A stretch of DNA of 64,000 bases from an uncultured Eubacteriales bacterium (GTDB lineage: Bacteria; Bacillota; Clostridia; Christensenellales; Aristaeellaceae). Shown one piece after another: positions 1-11,254 of the stretch. Numbering within the stretch: the first letter of the stretch is position 1; each line of letters starts with the position of its first letter. The DNA is taken from contig CADBZH010000019.1 in NCBI GenBank assembly GCA_902799045.1, positions 27,356 to 91,355 on the forward strand. Direction: 5' to 3'. The notes below the pieces were generated by a model. It worked only from the letters and a program-made list of their open reading frames with translations, had not been told where the DNA came from and made no database searches. Both the position numbers and the translations under genes were made by a program.

Positions 1-52
1 CCGCGCGGTCCGCCGGGCTGCCCGGATCCACCGAAACGATGAGATGCGACAT
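1..52 (-). CDS. N-terminus of a leftward gene, possibly PDZ/DUF512-type protein (partial)
   Basis: The reverse strand has an ATG at 52 preceded by GGAGG at good spacing, and it opens into a frame that runs off the left edge. The 17 visible residues begin MSHLIVSVDPGSPADRA, which resembles the start of PDZ-like domains such as those in DUF512 radical-SAM-associated proteins. The visible part is too short for certainty. It is divergent from ppdK, so the 150 bp between them holds both promoters. Confidence 0.45.
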   Translation of the reverse strand, partial: MSHLIVSVDPGSPADRA

Positions 53-199
53 GCTGTCCTCCGCGAACAAAAACTCTTCCAATTACCATTATGCCCCATT
101 TTTCCGCTTCCGTCAACGCCGAAAGGGTAAAAAGGGCTGGCTTTAGCGCATTTTTGGGCGCAGATTGGATAAAATGGCGATTATTTACTGAAAGATGCT

Positions 200-228
200 T
201 GCATACAGTCGCTCCAAGGTGTATAATG
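200..228 (+). promoter_or_regulatory. Sigma-A promoter of ppdK
   Basis: TTGCAT at 200-205 and TATAAT at 223-228 are separated by 17 bp. They lie 50 bp upstream of the ppdK start. Confidence 0.75.
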
Positions 229-278
229 AAGTGCTTTTAAGTAACCCTTTGCAATAAATATCGGGAGGATGAAAGACC

Positions 279-2909
<2,631 letters not shown>

Positions 2910-2929
2910 TCGAACCGAAACTGAACCCA

Positions 2930-2972
2930 CAAAACGGCCCCGTCCGAAAGGACGGGGGCCTGGTTTGTGTGA
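2930..2972 (+). terminator. Intrinsic terminator after ppdK
   Basis: A GC-rich hairpin (GGCCCCGTCC, GAAA loop, GGACGGGGGCC at 2936-2960) is followed by a short T-rich stretch, about 27 bp after the ppdK stop. Confidence 0.75.
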
Positions 2973-3013
2973 GGACTTATCGCAAGAATGCTGACGTTCA
3001 ATCCCCGCCGTAG

Positions 3014-3033
3014 GGACGCCATATATGGCGTCC
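3014..3033. repeat. 20-bp perfect palindrome, dispersed copy 1
   Basis: GGACGCCATATATGGCGTCC is a perfect palindrome. The identical 20-mer recurs at 29771-29790, in both cases in an intergenic region. Confidence 0.7.
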
Positions 3034-3051
3034 GCAGGGCCGGAGGGATCG

Positions 3052-4659
3052 TCAGCCGTCCTGGAAGCAGGAGATGTCCTCGCCTTCCTCCCACTCGGCG
3101 GGGCCGGGTTTGCCGCCGGCGCACACGGGGCAGGGCTTCTTGCCGTCCTCCACGGCCTTGGAGATATCCCAGTGCACGGCGGAGTACATGCCGGAGCAAT
3201 GTTCCTCCAGGTGGTAATAGGTGCCGCCCTTCGTGGCCCAGACGGTGATCTCCGGGTCGCCGGGCTGCCAGCTTCCCGCGGCCTCCCTCGTGGCGAGGGC
3301 CTGGGCCTCCTCCTCGGCGGCGGCGGTGTCCAGGATGGGCGTGAGGTCGGCAATGACAACCTCGTCCGTAAATTCCCGCTTCGCCTCGTCCCAGTGCTTC
3401 GCCACCAGCTGCAGCGATTGGATGTCGCCCAGCGGGACGTAGCCGTCGTAGGTGTAATCCCAGCAGAAGGCGCGGGTGTCGTTCCGCATGGATTCGGTGC
3501 CGCCCCACAGGGCGCTGTACAGCTCCCTGCCGTTCACGTAGAAGAGCAGCTCGGGAAAGCGGCTGAAATCCACGTCCTCGTCGCTTGCCGGCATGCCCTC
3601 GTCCGGCAGCAGCCAGATCCTGGTCTCGATCTTGAAGTGGGTCATGCGGAACTTCTCGATGGTGATGGTCATGCCGTCGTAGCGGAAGGTGTTTTTCTCC
3701 AGGCCGTTGTACAGGTCGTGGGACACCATGTCCTTGTTCAGCGGCAGCGACACGCTCCGCTCGGCCGCCAGGCTGGCGATGCCGGTGTGGTCCAGGCCCT
3801 TCGGGGTGATCGCCCTGTCCGAGAAGGCATAGTCCTTCATGTCAATGGCATAGCCCTTCTCCTCGGCATCCTCCGCCGACAGGACCTCCAGCACATCGGG
3901 GAACATCCACAGGTCCACCATCGGCGCGCCGCACTCGTCCATATCCCAGTAGTACAGCGTGTCCGAGTCCGGGAAGGCGGTTGTCTTGAAGCGGGCGCTC
4001 TTCCAGGGGACCAGCATCTCGGGATGGGCGTAGTCGCCTTCCTCGTTGTAGAAACCCGGCAGGTATTGAAGCGGCCGGTTGGACTTGAAGAAGGCCGCGC
4101 CTACCTCCAGCTTCATGTCCTTCAGCTCCAGCTCCCTGGAATCGGCGATGATCGGCTTTACGAAGGTGTCCGTGGCGGGGTATTTGCCGCCCAGGGCGAT
4201 GGTTGAGCAGGTCCAGCCGTCCTCCAGGTAGCCGCCCACCCGGTATTCCGCGGGCTTGCCGTTGATGCGGGGCACCAGCAGCCCGACCAGGTAGGTGTTT
4301 CCATCCTCCGGCACGGACAGGGTGTAGGAGACGTACAGGTCGTCCCCCTCCCAGACCGCCTCGTCGATGGTGAAATTGAAGCCTTCCCCGGCGTCGGCCA
4401 GGTGCACGTCCTGCACGCGCTCGGCCATGTCCTTTGCGCCCGCGTCGCTCAGCTCGTCCTTCAACTGGTTGTTCCCGATCACCGCCGCCACGGCCCCGAT
4501 GGCCAGCAGCGCGATCAGCGCCGCCACCAGGGCCAGCGTCAGCTTCCTGTAGCGTTTGCTTTGCTTCATATCCCTATCCTCCAGCCCGCGCAGCGTCTGC
4601 TCCACGCGGTCGTGGAACCCCTTCGGGGTCTGGGGGAACGGGTCCTTCCAGCGCTTCAT
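3052..4659 (-). CDS. Membrane anti-sigma factor, DUF4179 type, with C-terminal Cys/His motif
   Basis: This is the probable cognate anti-sigma of the ECF factor directly upstream, whose stop overlaps this start by 4 bp (ATGA). The 535 residues start at ATG 4659 after AGGAGG; the frame extends further upstream, but that part is the sigma gene in another frame. Residues 1-39 would be the cytoplasmic sigma-binding part, residues 40-62 form one hydrophobic segment, and about 470 residues lie outside. The DUF4179 assignment rests on the N-terminal layout and the sigma context. The last 60 residues carry YYHLEEHCSGM and PCPVCAG, a pattern seen in small metal-binding tails of secreted proteins. That tail could sense metal or redox state, which is inference. 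Confidence 0.75.
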   Translation of the reverse strand: MKRWKDPFPQTPKGFHDRVEQTLRGLEDRDMKQSKRYRKLTLALVAALIALLAIGAVAAVIGNNQLKDELSDAGAKDMAERVQDVHLADAGEGFNFTIDEAVWEGDDLYVSYTLSVPEDGNTYLVGLLVPRINGKPAEYRVGGYLEDGWTCSTIALGGKYPATDTFVKPIIADSRELELKDMKLEVGAAFFKSNRPLQYLPGFYNEEGDYAHPEMLVPWKSARFKTTAFPDSDTLYYWDMDECGAPMVDLWMFPDVLEVLSAEDAEEKGYAIDMKDYAFSDRAITPKGLDHTGIASLAAERSVSLPLNKDMVSHDLYNGLEKNTFRYDGMTITIEKFRMTHFKIETRIWLLPDEGMPASDEDVDFSRFPELLFYVNGRELYSALWGGTESMRNDTRAFCWDYTYDGYVPLGDIQSLQLVAKHWDEAKREFTDEVVIADLTPILDTAAAEEEAQALATREAAGSWQPGDPEITVWATKGGTYYHLEEHCSGMYSAVHWDISKAVEDGKKPCPVCAGGKPGPAEWEEGEDISCFQDG

Positions 4660-5126
4660 GGGCGGGCCTCCTTTCCGTTCAATGCGTCCTTGAGCAGCGC
4701 GCGGCCGCGGCTGAGCCGCCACTTCACCGTTCCCTCGGGAACGGCGAGGATGCGGGCGGTCTCGGCGACGCTGTAGCCCTCGATGTAGTGCAGCTCCAGC
4801 GCCGCGCGCAGCTTCTGCGGCAGGCCCATCAGCGCTTCCAATAGCGGCGCGTCCTCCGGCTCCGGCTGGGGAATGTCCTCCGTGAGCTCGGTGGGCGCGG
4901 GCGGGCGGCGGCGGTAGAAGGTCTTGCACTGGTTGATGAGTATGCGCATCAGCCACGTCTCGAAGTACGCCTCGTTTTTCAGCGTGTCCAGCCTGTCCCA
5001 TGCCCGCAGCAGCGCCTCCTGGACCGCGTCCTCGCAATCGCACTCCCGCGGGAGCTGCGTTCGCGCGACGCGGTAGAGCCTGCGTTCACAGGCCCGCACG
5101 CGCTGGATGAAGTCGGCTTGCAGCAT
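4656..5126 (-). CDS. ECF-family RNA polymerase sigma factor
   Basis: The 156-residue protein has sigma region 2 (ECDCEDAVQEALLRAWDRL) at about residues 25-80 and region 4 (VAETARILAVPEGTVKWRLS) at about residues 115-150. There are no other domains, as is usual for ECF factors. ATG 5126 is chosen because GGAGG sits 8 bp upstream and the product then begins MLQADFIQRVRACERRLY; longer in-frame extensions lack a ribosome site. It is translationally coupled to the anti-sigma gene. A promoter-like CGTCTAA element upstream suggests autoregulation. The resemblance is to the SigV/ECF30 group. Confidence 0.92.
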   Translation of the reverse strand: MLQADFIQRVRACERRLYRVARTQLPRECDCEDAVQEALLRAWDRLDTLKNEAYFETWLMRILINQCKTFYRRRPPAPTELTEDIPQPEPEDAPLLEALMGLPQKLRAALELHYIEGYSVAETARILAVPEGTVKWRLSRGRALLKDALNGKEARP

Positions 5127-5157
5127 TGTGGTTCCCTCCAAAGTACCGGTACACCTG

Positions 5158-5186
5158 TTAGACGCGCGGGGACGGGAAACGGTTGG
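5158..5186 (-). promoter_or_regulatory. Putative autoregulatory ECF promoter
   Basis: Read leftward there is CCAACCGTTT (5177-5186) and, about 12 bp further on, CGTCTAA (5158-5164). These resemble the -35 AAC and -10 CGTCTAA elements of SigV/ECF30-type promoters. The element lies about 32 bp ahead of the sigma gene start. Confidence 0.55.
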
Positions 5187-5266
5187 GCGGTCCGACAATT
5201 TTACGCCCCGTCACGTTTCGGCTCCAAATTGTTGGAATAAAGCGCTATTTGAGGCGCGTGGCGGCG

Positions 5267-5296
5267 TTGACAGGGGGCCCTCTGTAATGTTATCAT
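5267..5296 (+). promoter_or_regulatory. Promoter of the 5.4-15.5 kb envelope operon
   Basis: TTGACA at 5267-5272 and TATCAT at 5291-5296 with an 18-bp spacer, 114 bp before the first start codon of the operon. Confidence 0.65.
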
Positions 5297-5410
5297 TAAA
5301 TACTGAAAAATGAGCATCAATTTGGGGGCTCAGGCCGTCCAATATATCAGTTGAACGGAGAAACGCGCCGCGTTTGTCCTGCCTATATATCGGAAAGGAA
5401 GCAATTTGCA

Positions 5411-7657
5411 ATGAAGAAATGGGTTTGCCTGCTGGCGCTTTGCCTGTGCTTGAACGGGACGCTGGCGCTGGCGAGCGAAGTGGAGCCCGCTGCCCCGGCC
5501 GCTGGGGCGGCGCAGACGGAGGCCGTCCAGGAGGCCGCCGAGGCTGGAGAGCCCCCCGCGGCGGGCGGGGAGAACGCCGGTCCCACCGCGGAGGAGATGC
5601 CCGCCGCAGAAGTCGAAAGCGCGGAGCAGGGCGAAGCGCCCGCGAGCCAGAATCCCGCAAGCGAGAATCCCACGAGCGAAAGCCCTGCCAATGAGAATCC
5701 GACCGGCGAGAACCCGGGGAGTGAGAACCCCGCGAGCGAAAGCCCCGCGAGCGAAAGCCCTGCCAGTGAGAACCCCGCGAGCGAAAGCCCCGCGAGCGAA
5801 AGCCCTGCCAGTGAGAACCCCGCGAGCGAAAGCCCCGCGAGCGAGAGCCCTGCCGGTGAGAATCCGACCGGCGAAAACCCCGCGAGCGAAAGCCCCGCCA
5901 GCGGGAACGCGGACGGCGCGGCCACGGAACCCGCCAGCGCCGACGCGCAAGACGCCGGTGACGCGGGCGAAGCGCCCGCCGGGGCGCCCACCGAGGCCCC
6001 CGCGGACGCGGTGCCGGAGGACGCCCAGGCCTGGTTCGAGGCGGACGGCGCGAAGGTGGGCGGCACGCTGGAGGCGCTGCTGCCGCAACTGACCGGCAAG
6101 GTCACGCTGAACCTGATCGACAAGAACATCGAGGGCGTCGCGCGGGTGAAGGACCTGCCGCTGAAGGCGCTGAGCGAAGTGACGCTGAAGCTGGACCCCG
6201 AGGATGACAGCCGGGTGATCCGCGTGTCCCGGAGCGATCCCGCTGGCGTGGAGCGCCCGGAGACCATCGCTCTGAAGGACCTTTCGGACTGCGCTGGGGA
6301 CGAGCGCGGCGATCTCTTCATCTGGATCGAGGACGCCGCACAGCCCACGCCCCAGCCCACGGCCACGCCGGAACCCGTTCCGGTGCTGAGCGTGTCGGCG
6401 GAAAAGCTGTCCGCCGGGGCGTGGAGCAACGAAGCGCCCTCGTTCACCCTCTCCGGCATTCCGGAGGGCAAGGCCTACAGCTATGCCGCCGTGATCTATG
6501 ACGAGCGCATCGTGCCCCTCTCCGGCAACGCCTACGCGCCGGACATGGAGGGCAGGTATTCGGTGCGCTTCGCGATGGTGGACGGCATCGGCGACATCGT
6601 CTCCGCCTCGGAGACGTATCCGCTCTGGCTGGATTTCACCGCGCCGAAGGACGTGATGATCGAATATGACGATGCGTCGGACTACACCCTGCACATCACC
6701 GCCACGGACGGCCTGAGCGGCGTGACGGGCGTGTCGTTCGACGGCGGCGCGACCTGGGAGGCGCTCTCGGACGGCGAGGAATTCACCTATACCGCCGCGG
6801 GGGAGACGACGCTCTCGCCCGGCACGGTGCAGGTCCGGGACGCGGCCGGGAATCTCTGGCGCAGCACAAGCGAGATCCGGCTGGAGGCCGTGACGCCGGA
6901 GCCCGGCGGCGGCGGTGGCGGGGGCGGCGGCAGCGGCGAAAAGAAGCCCGTCCAGTCCCACGCCAGCGGCGACGGCGAGGAGGGCGTGGAGTACGAGGCC
7001 CTGGAGCTGGAGCTGCCCGCGGAGCCGATGAAGAAGCTGACCGTCGGCGGCGAGGAGATGGAGCTGACGCTGGTGCTGGAATCGGCCCGGGCCGAGGGCG
7101 CACCGGTGGGGGAGGAACAGCCCTTCACCGCCGCGCTGGCCCGCTGGCAGGTGCCCGCCGACGCGGACGATCCCCACGAGAACGTGCTGGCGGACGCGGC
7201 GGAGCCCGCGCCGAACACGCTGGTGCTGACCGCGAAAGCGGACGCGAACCTGGGCGACGCCTTCGCCTATACCTGGCGCTTCAACGGCGAGGTGTACCGG
7301 CTGCTCGCCAACAGCGGCATCCGCTACGTGGCCCTGCGGGTGGGCGACGACGTGGCCGCCTTCCCCACAGAGGGCTTCACCGGCGGCACGAAGTACACGG
7401 AGCTGAAGATGCTGGGCGTGTCCACCCGCAAGTTTGACTACACCCTGACGATGCGGGTGAACCTGGACCCGGGCTACGTGTCGGCCATGTCCGACTGCGA
7501 TTTTTCCCGGTCCTGCGATCTGTCCATCCGCGCCGAGGTGGAGAACATGGCCTATGAGCTGAGCGCCTCCACCAACAGCCTGATGTATTTCTACGACGTC
7601 TACCTGGGGCCGGAGGCGATGCTCGACGCGCCCTTTGGGCAGTACAGGGCCGATTGA
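5411..7657 (+). CDS. Secreted protein with PASES-type repeats and Ig-like regions, unknown function
   Basis: The family is not recognised. The 748-residue product starts at ATG 5411 after GGAAAGGAAG; an earlier in-frame start lacks a ribosome site and would bury the signal peptide. Residues 1-21 form a signal peptide ending LALA|SEVEP. Residues about 76-167 are a five-residue repeat block (variants of NPASE/SPASE). After a Pro/Thr linker come beta-rich segments containing an Ig-like stretch (TDGLSGVTGVSFDGGATW) typical of bacterial surface modules. A Gly run near residue 500 separates a C-terminal domain of about 240 residues. No sortase motif, lipobox or C-terminal membrane segment is seen. 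It is the first gene of the operon, so it may be an extracellular partner of the transporter-like proteins that follow. Confidence 0.8.
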   Translation: MKKWVCLLALCLCLNGTLALASEVEPAAPAAGAAQTEAVQEAAEAGEPPAAGGENAGPTAEEMPAAEVESAEQGEAPASQNPASENPTSESPANENPTGENPGSENPASESPASESPASENPASESPASESPASENPASESPASESPAGENPTGENPASESPASGNADGAATEPASADAQDAGDAGEAPAGAPTEAPADAVPEDAQAWFEADGAKVGGTLEALLPQLTGKVTLNLIDKNIEGVARVKDLPLKALSEVTLKLDPEDDSRVIRVSRSDPAGVERPETIALKDLSDCAGDERGDLFIWIEDAAQPTPQPTATPEPVPVLSVSAEKLSAGAWSNEAPSFTLSGIPEGKAYSYAAVIYDERIVPLSGNAYAPDMEGRYSVRFAMVDGIGDIVSASETYPLWLDFTAPKDVMIEYDDASDYTLHITATDGLSGVTGVSFDGGATWEALSDGEEFTYTAAGETTLSPGTVQVRDAAGNLWRSTSEIRLEAVTPEPGGGGGGGGGSGEKKPVQSHASGDGEEGVEYEALELELPAEPMKKLTVGGEEMELTLVLESARAEGAPVGEEQPFTAALARWQVPADADDPHENVLADAAEPAPNTLVLTAKADANLGDAFAYTWRFNGEVYRLLANSGIRYVALRVGDDVAAFPTEGFTGGTKYTELKMLGVSTRKFDYTLTMRVNLDPGYVSAMSDCDFSRSCDLSIRAEVENMAYELSASTNSLMYFYDVYLGPEAMLDAPFGQYRAD
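5638..5910 (+). repeat. Pentapeptide-coding tandem repeat (PASEN/PASES)
   Basis: About 18 degenerate 15-bp units encode (S/N)P(A/T)(S/G/N)E. Higher-order identity between blocks suggests expansion by slippage or unequal exchange. The repeat is in frame within the secreted protein and forms a Pro-rich, acidic, probably extended spacer. Confidence 0.85.
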
Positions 7658-7700
7658 CGGCATGGGACTGGCTGACACAGACACGGAGGGAGGTTGAATC

Positions 7701-8834
7701 ATGAGTATGAACAAGCGCATCGCAATCGCGCTGGCAGCGCTTCTGACCCTGGCGATGGGCATGCCGGCGCTGGCGCAGGTGACCTTCCAGGGCAACGTCA
7801 TCTCCCGCGAGACCAAGGCGGTGATCGCGCCGTTCGGCGGCCTGGTGGACGAGCTGCCGCTGCGCAAAGGCGACGTGATCCACGTGGGCGACGCCGTCGC
7901 CACGATCCGCACCACCAAGGTCTACGCCGAGATGGACGGCGTCGTCAGCGGGATATTTGCCCGCGAGGGCGACCAGACCGAGGGCATCACCGAGCGCTAC
8001 GGCGGCGTGATGTACCTGGAGCCGGTGAACAAGTACGTGGTCTCGGCCACCACCGAGAAGGCCTACAACAGCAGCGCCACCAAGTACGTGCACATCGGCG
8101 AGCGCGTGTACCTGTCCTGCACCAAGGACGGCACCCACGTGGGCACCGCCGTGGTGACGAAGATCGACGCCGTGGACGACAACGGCAACACCCCCTACAC
8201 CCTGGAGGTGACCGGCGGCGAGTTTTACATGGGCGAGACCGTGGGCATCTATCGCGACAGCGGCCACGCCTCCGAGAGCCGCATCGGCCGGGGCACGATC
8301 CAACAGAACGCCGCCGTGCCGGTGAAGGGCACGGGCAGCGTGCTGAAGGTGCACGTGCAGGTGGGCGACCGCGTGGAGCGCGGCGAGGTGCTGTTTGAGA
8401 CGGTGGAGGGCGTGCTGGACGGGCTGTTCGCCGTGGACAACACCATCTATTCCCCGCTGGACGGCTTCGTGGCCACCGTGGACGCGGCCCAGGGCAGCGC
8501 CGTGGAAAAGGGCGGCAAGCTGATCACCGTGTTCCCGACGGACGCCATGCAGATCGAGATGAAGGTCTCGGAGCTGGACCTGGCGGAGATCCACGAGGGC
8601 GACAAGGTGTCCATCGAATTCGAGTGGGACGCGGACGGCACGCTGCAGCTGGAGGGCGTGGTTTCCGGCATATCCAGCGTCGGCGACGACAAAGCCGAGG
8701 GCAGCACCTCCACCGACGCCCAGTACAGCGCCTACGTGGACTTCACCCCCGTGGACTCCGTTCGGCTGGACATGTCCGTGATCGTGTACGTGCAGGATGA
8801 GGCCGACGCAGCCGACGCGGACGACGGCGAATAA
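7701..8834 (+). CDS. Secreted HlyD/membrane-fusion-like adaptor protein
   Basis: The 377-residue product has a signal peptide of about 25 residues (ALAALLTLAMGMPALA). Two biotinyl-lipoyl-like segments are visible: residues about 30-75 (VIAPFGGLVDELPLRKGD, ending YAEMDGVVSGI) and about 205-300 (VLKVHVQVGDRVERGEVLF, then IYSPLDGFVATV). The C-terminal beta-barrel-like part (MKVSELDLAEIHEGDKVSI) is typical of MacA/HlyD adaptors. The central helical hairpin usual in the family is not evident. GGAGGGAGG supports the start. It lies 43 bp after the repeat protein in the same operon. Gram-positive adaptors of this type pair with ABC exporters, but no ATPase is encoded here. Confidence 0.82.
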   Translation: MSMNKRIAIALAALLTLAMGMPALAQVTFQGNVISRETKAVIAPFGGLVDELPLRKGDVIHVGDAVATIRTTKVYAEMDGVVSGIFAREGDQTEGITERYGGVMYLEPVNKYVVSATTEKAYNSSATKYVHIGERVYLSCTKDGTHVGTAVVTKIDAVDDNGNTPYTLEVTGGEFYMGETVGIYRDSGHASESRIGRGTIQQNAAVPVKGTGSVLKVHVQVGDRVERGEVLFETVEGVLDGLFAVDNTIYSPLDGFVATVDAAQGSAVEKGGKLITVFPTDAMQIEMKVSELDLAEIHEGDKVSIEFEWDADGTLQLEGVVSGISSVGDDKAEGSTSTDAQYSAYVDFTPVDSVRLDMSVIVYVQDEADAADADDGE

Positions 8835-8864
8835 AGCAAAACAATCAGACAGGAGTACAGGATC

Positions 8865-11129
8865 ATGAAAAAGCTATGCCTGCTGCTGGCCCTCGCGCTG
8901 GCGCTTTCGACGATGCCCGCCTTCGCGGCCCAGGGCGATATGCTGCTGGGGCGCGGGGAAGAGGGCTCCATGTTTTTCAACTACGCCTTCCCGATGGGGG
9001 ACGAACTCTGTCTGGTGCCCGGCGGGCCCGTCCTCTACACCTACCACCTGGGGGATCTGGAATTTGCGGAGCACGCCATTGTCCTGCCCCAGCGGGAAAG
9101 CGGCGCCTCCGAGGAGATCTTCCCCTTCCCGGCGAACGACGCGATCTACGGCATCGGCCTGGCGATGAACTACGGCGAGCAGAGCGAGTTTGAGGGCGCG
9201 ACGCTCTACCGGCTGAACGAGGACGGCGAGGGGAACTTCGCCGCCGAGGCCCTGTCGGAGCTGGACTGGAGCGAGCTGATCGAGTATTACGACCAGGACA
9301 GCTACGCCAAGCGCCCGGAGGGCATCGTCGGCGTGGCCGGCAGGGCCATGTTCCGCGCCTATGACGAGAGCGGCACCTACAACCTCTACACGCTGGACGT
9401 GGACAGCGGCCGGCTCGAGCGCGTCGACGCGCTGCGCGACGCCTACAACCTGACGCCCTACCGGGATGACACGCTGCTGGTGCAGTGCTATTCCTACGAC
9501 CAGCCCGGCACGAGCCGCCTGCTGGCGTTCGACCCCGAGAGCGAAAGCGTCGAGCCGGTGGCCGAGCTGGCCATCGACGACTACAGCCCGCTGGACGCCC
9601 TCGGCTATGACTTTGACACCGATACGCTCTACTGCGCCAAGGCCGGGGAGATCCGCCCGGTGGATCTGCAGAGCGGCGAGCTGGGCGAGGGCGTGACGGA
9701 CATGCCCCTGGAGACCTACAACGGCGGCACGGCCTACGTGCTGAACGGCTGCTATGTGTATTGCGCCGAGGGCATGGTCGTGCGCAACCTGGACCCGGAG
9801 CAGATGGCCCAGACGCGGCTGAAGATCAACGATTCCAGCTGGAACGACACCATCACCAACGCCTATTACCGCTTCTCCAACGCCCACGGCGACGTGAGCG
9901 TGGTGCTCTCTCACGATTGGGCCGAGTCGCAGAATCTGCTGGAGAAGATGATGAACCATGACGACAGCGTGGACATCTACGTGCTGTCCAGCAACAGCAA
10001 CATCTTCGACGCGCTGTACCGGCGCGGCTACCTGATGGAGCTGGACGGCAGCGAAAAGCTGGCGGCGCTGTGCGAGGGCATGTATCCGGACCTGCGCGAG
10101 GCCATCTCCGCCAACGGCCACATGGTGGCCCTGCCGCTGTCGTTCTACAGCTGGTCGCTGGGCGTGAACGAGGCGCCGCTGGAGGCCCTGGGCTATGCCA
10201 TGGCGGACGTGCCGGACAACTGGATGGACCTGCTGGACTTCATCGCCGGCCTTCGCCAGCCGCTGGAGGAGAACCCGGGCATCCACCTGTTCTACGCGGG
10301 CTACACCGCGCGGGAGGCCCGAAACGACCTGTTCAACTGCCTGTTTGAGGATTACGAGCGCTATGTGAACGCCGTCGAGCCGAACCTGGGCTACAACACG
10401 CCGCTGCTGCACGATCTGATCACGAAGCTGGAGCAGATCGATTTCGTGGCCCTGGGCTGCGCCGAGGACAACGGCGACGAGGAGGGCGAAGCGGGCGAAC
10501 GGGTGGAATACGTGGACTACAGCGAGGAGACCGTGCTGTTCTCCAGCGGCGTCGGCTGCGCCTTCGGCAGCTTCTATTCCAGCTATACCCCGCTGCTGCT
10601 GGGCCTGGACGCGAATACGCCCATGCCGCTGGTGCTGCGGGCCGACCTGGCCTTCATCAATCCCTACACGAAGAACCCCGATGTGGCCCTGGCCTTCATG
10701 GAGGAGGCGGCGGACAACCTGAACCTGGCCGCCCGCTACTCGATGGATCCCACGCTGAACGAGCCGGTGCGCGGCGCGAACAACGAGCAGAACGTGGCCG
10801 AGGCCCGGCAGTGGGTGGACGATGCCCAGCGGCAGCTGGACGAGGCCGACGAGGCCGACAGGCAGATGCTGGAGGAGAGCCTGCGCTCCGCCCAGGAAAA
10901 CCTGGAATACTGGGAGAACTACGGCTGGGACGTGTCCCAGCGGGAGATCGACTGGGTCCGCGCCCACGATGACAGCCTGACGCTGGAGCGCGTGAACTGG
11001 CTCTATGCCGATGACAGCGGCGACGCCTGGGACCTCATCAACCAATACCTCGACGGCGCCATCGGCGTGGACGAAATGCTCGCCGGCATCGACCGCAAGG
11101 CGCAGATGATGATGCTGGAGGGGAATTAG
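8865..11129 (+). CDS. Extracellular solute-binding-like protein with added N-terminal beta-rich half
   Basis: The 754-residue product has a Sec signal peptide of about 22 residues (LALALSTMPAFA) without a lipobox Cys. Residues about 25-325 look like repeating beta strands (for example MFRAYDESGTYNLYTLDVDS, LLAFDPESESV), as in propeller-like lipoproteins. Residues about 335-700 read like a family-1 solute-binding protein (VSVVLSHDWAESQNLLEKMM, VDIYVLSSN, LPLSFYSWSLGVNEAPLEAL). A charged helical stretch follows. Directly downstream are MalF/MalG-like permeases, so it may be their binding component. The double-size architecture and missing lipid anchor are atypical. Its ligand cannot be inferred. 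Confidence 0.75.
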   Translation: MKKLCLLLALALALSTMPAFAAQGDMLLGRGEEGSMFFNYAFPMGDELCLVPGGPVLYTYHLGDLEFAEHAIVLPQRESGASEEIFPFPANDAIYGIGLAMNYGEQSEFEGATLYRLNEDGEGNFAAEALSELDWSELIEYYDQDSYAKRPEGIVGVAGRAMFRAYDESGTYNLYTLDVDSGRLERVDALRDAYNLTPYRDDTLLVQCYSYDQPGTSRLLAFDPESESVEPVAELAIDDYSPLDALGYDFDTDTLYCAKAGEIRPVDLQSGELGEGVTDMPLETYNGGTAYVLNGCYVYCAEGMVVRNLDPEQMAQTRLKINDSSWNDTITNAYYRFSNAHGDVSVVLSHDWAESQNLLEKMMNHDDSVDIYVLSSNSNIFDALYRRGYLMELDGSEKLAALCEGMYPDLREAISANGHMVALPLSFYSWSLGVNEAPLEALGYAMADVPDNWMDLLDFIAGLRQPLEENPGIHLFYAGYTAREARNDLFNCLFEDYERYVNAVEPNLGYNTPLLHDLITKLEQIDFVALGCAEDNGDEEGEAGERVEYVDYSEETVLFSSGVGCAFGSFYSSYTPLLLGLDANTPMPLVLRADLAFINPYTKNPDVALAFMEEAADNLNLAARYSMDPTLNEPVRGANNEQNVAEARQWVDDAQRQLDEADEADRQMLEESLRSAQENLEYWENYGWDVSQREIDWVRAHDDSLTLERVNWLYADDSGDAWDLINQYLDGAIGVDEMLAGIDRKAQMMMLEGN

Positions 11130-11254
11130 GGAGCAGGGACACCGATCAACGCCTCCCCTCCGCGCTGGAAGCATCAGCCCGAAGGGCCGGGGGGCATGCC
11201 GTCCCGGCTGCCTGCGCCCTCGATCATCTGATATCCGATTTATCGGAGGAAACC

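Noticed and set aside
4660-5043. Extended N-terminus for the anti-sigma protein
   Set aside because: It overlaps the sigma gene out of frame; AGGAGG and the ATGA overlap place the start at 4659.
5638-5910. Possible CRISPR array
   Set aside because: Units are contiguous 15-bp in-frame coding repeats without spacers; no cas gene is present.
5330-7918. An 862-residue leftward frame over the repeat protein
   Set aside because: Shadow of the plus-strand gene, which has a signal peptide, ribosome site and operon context.
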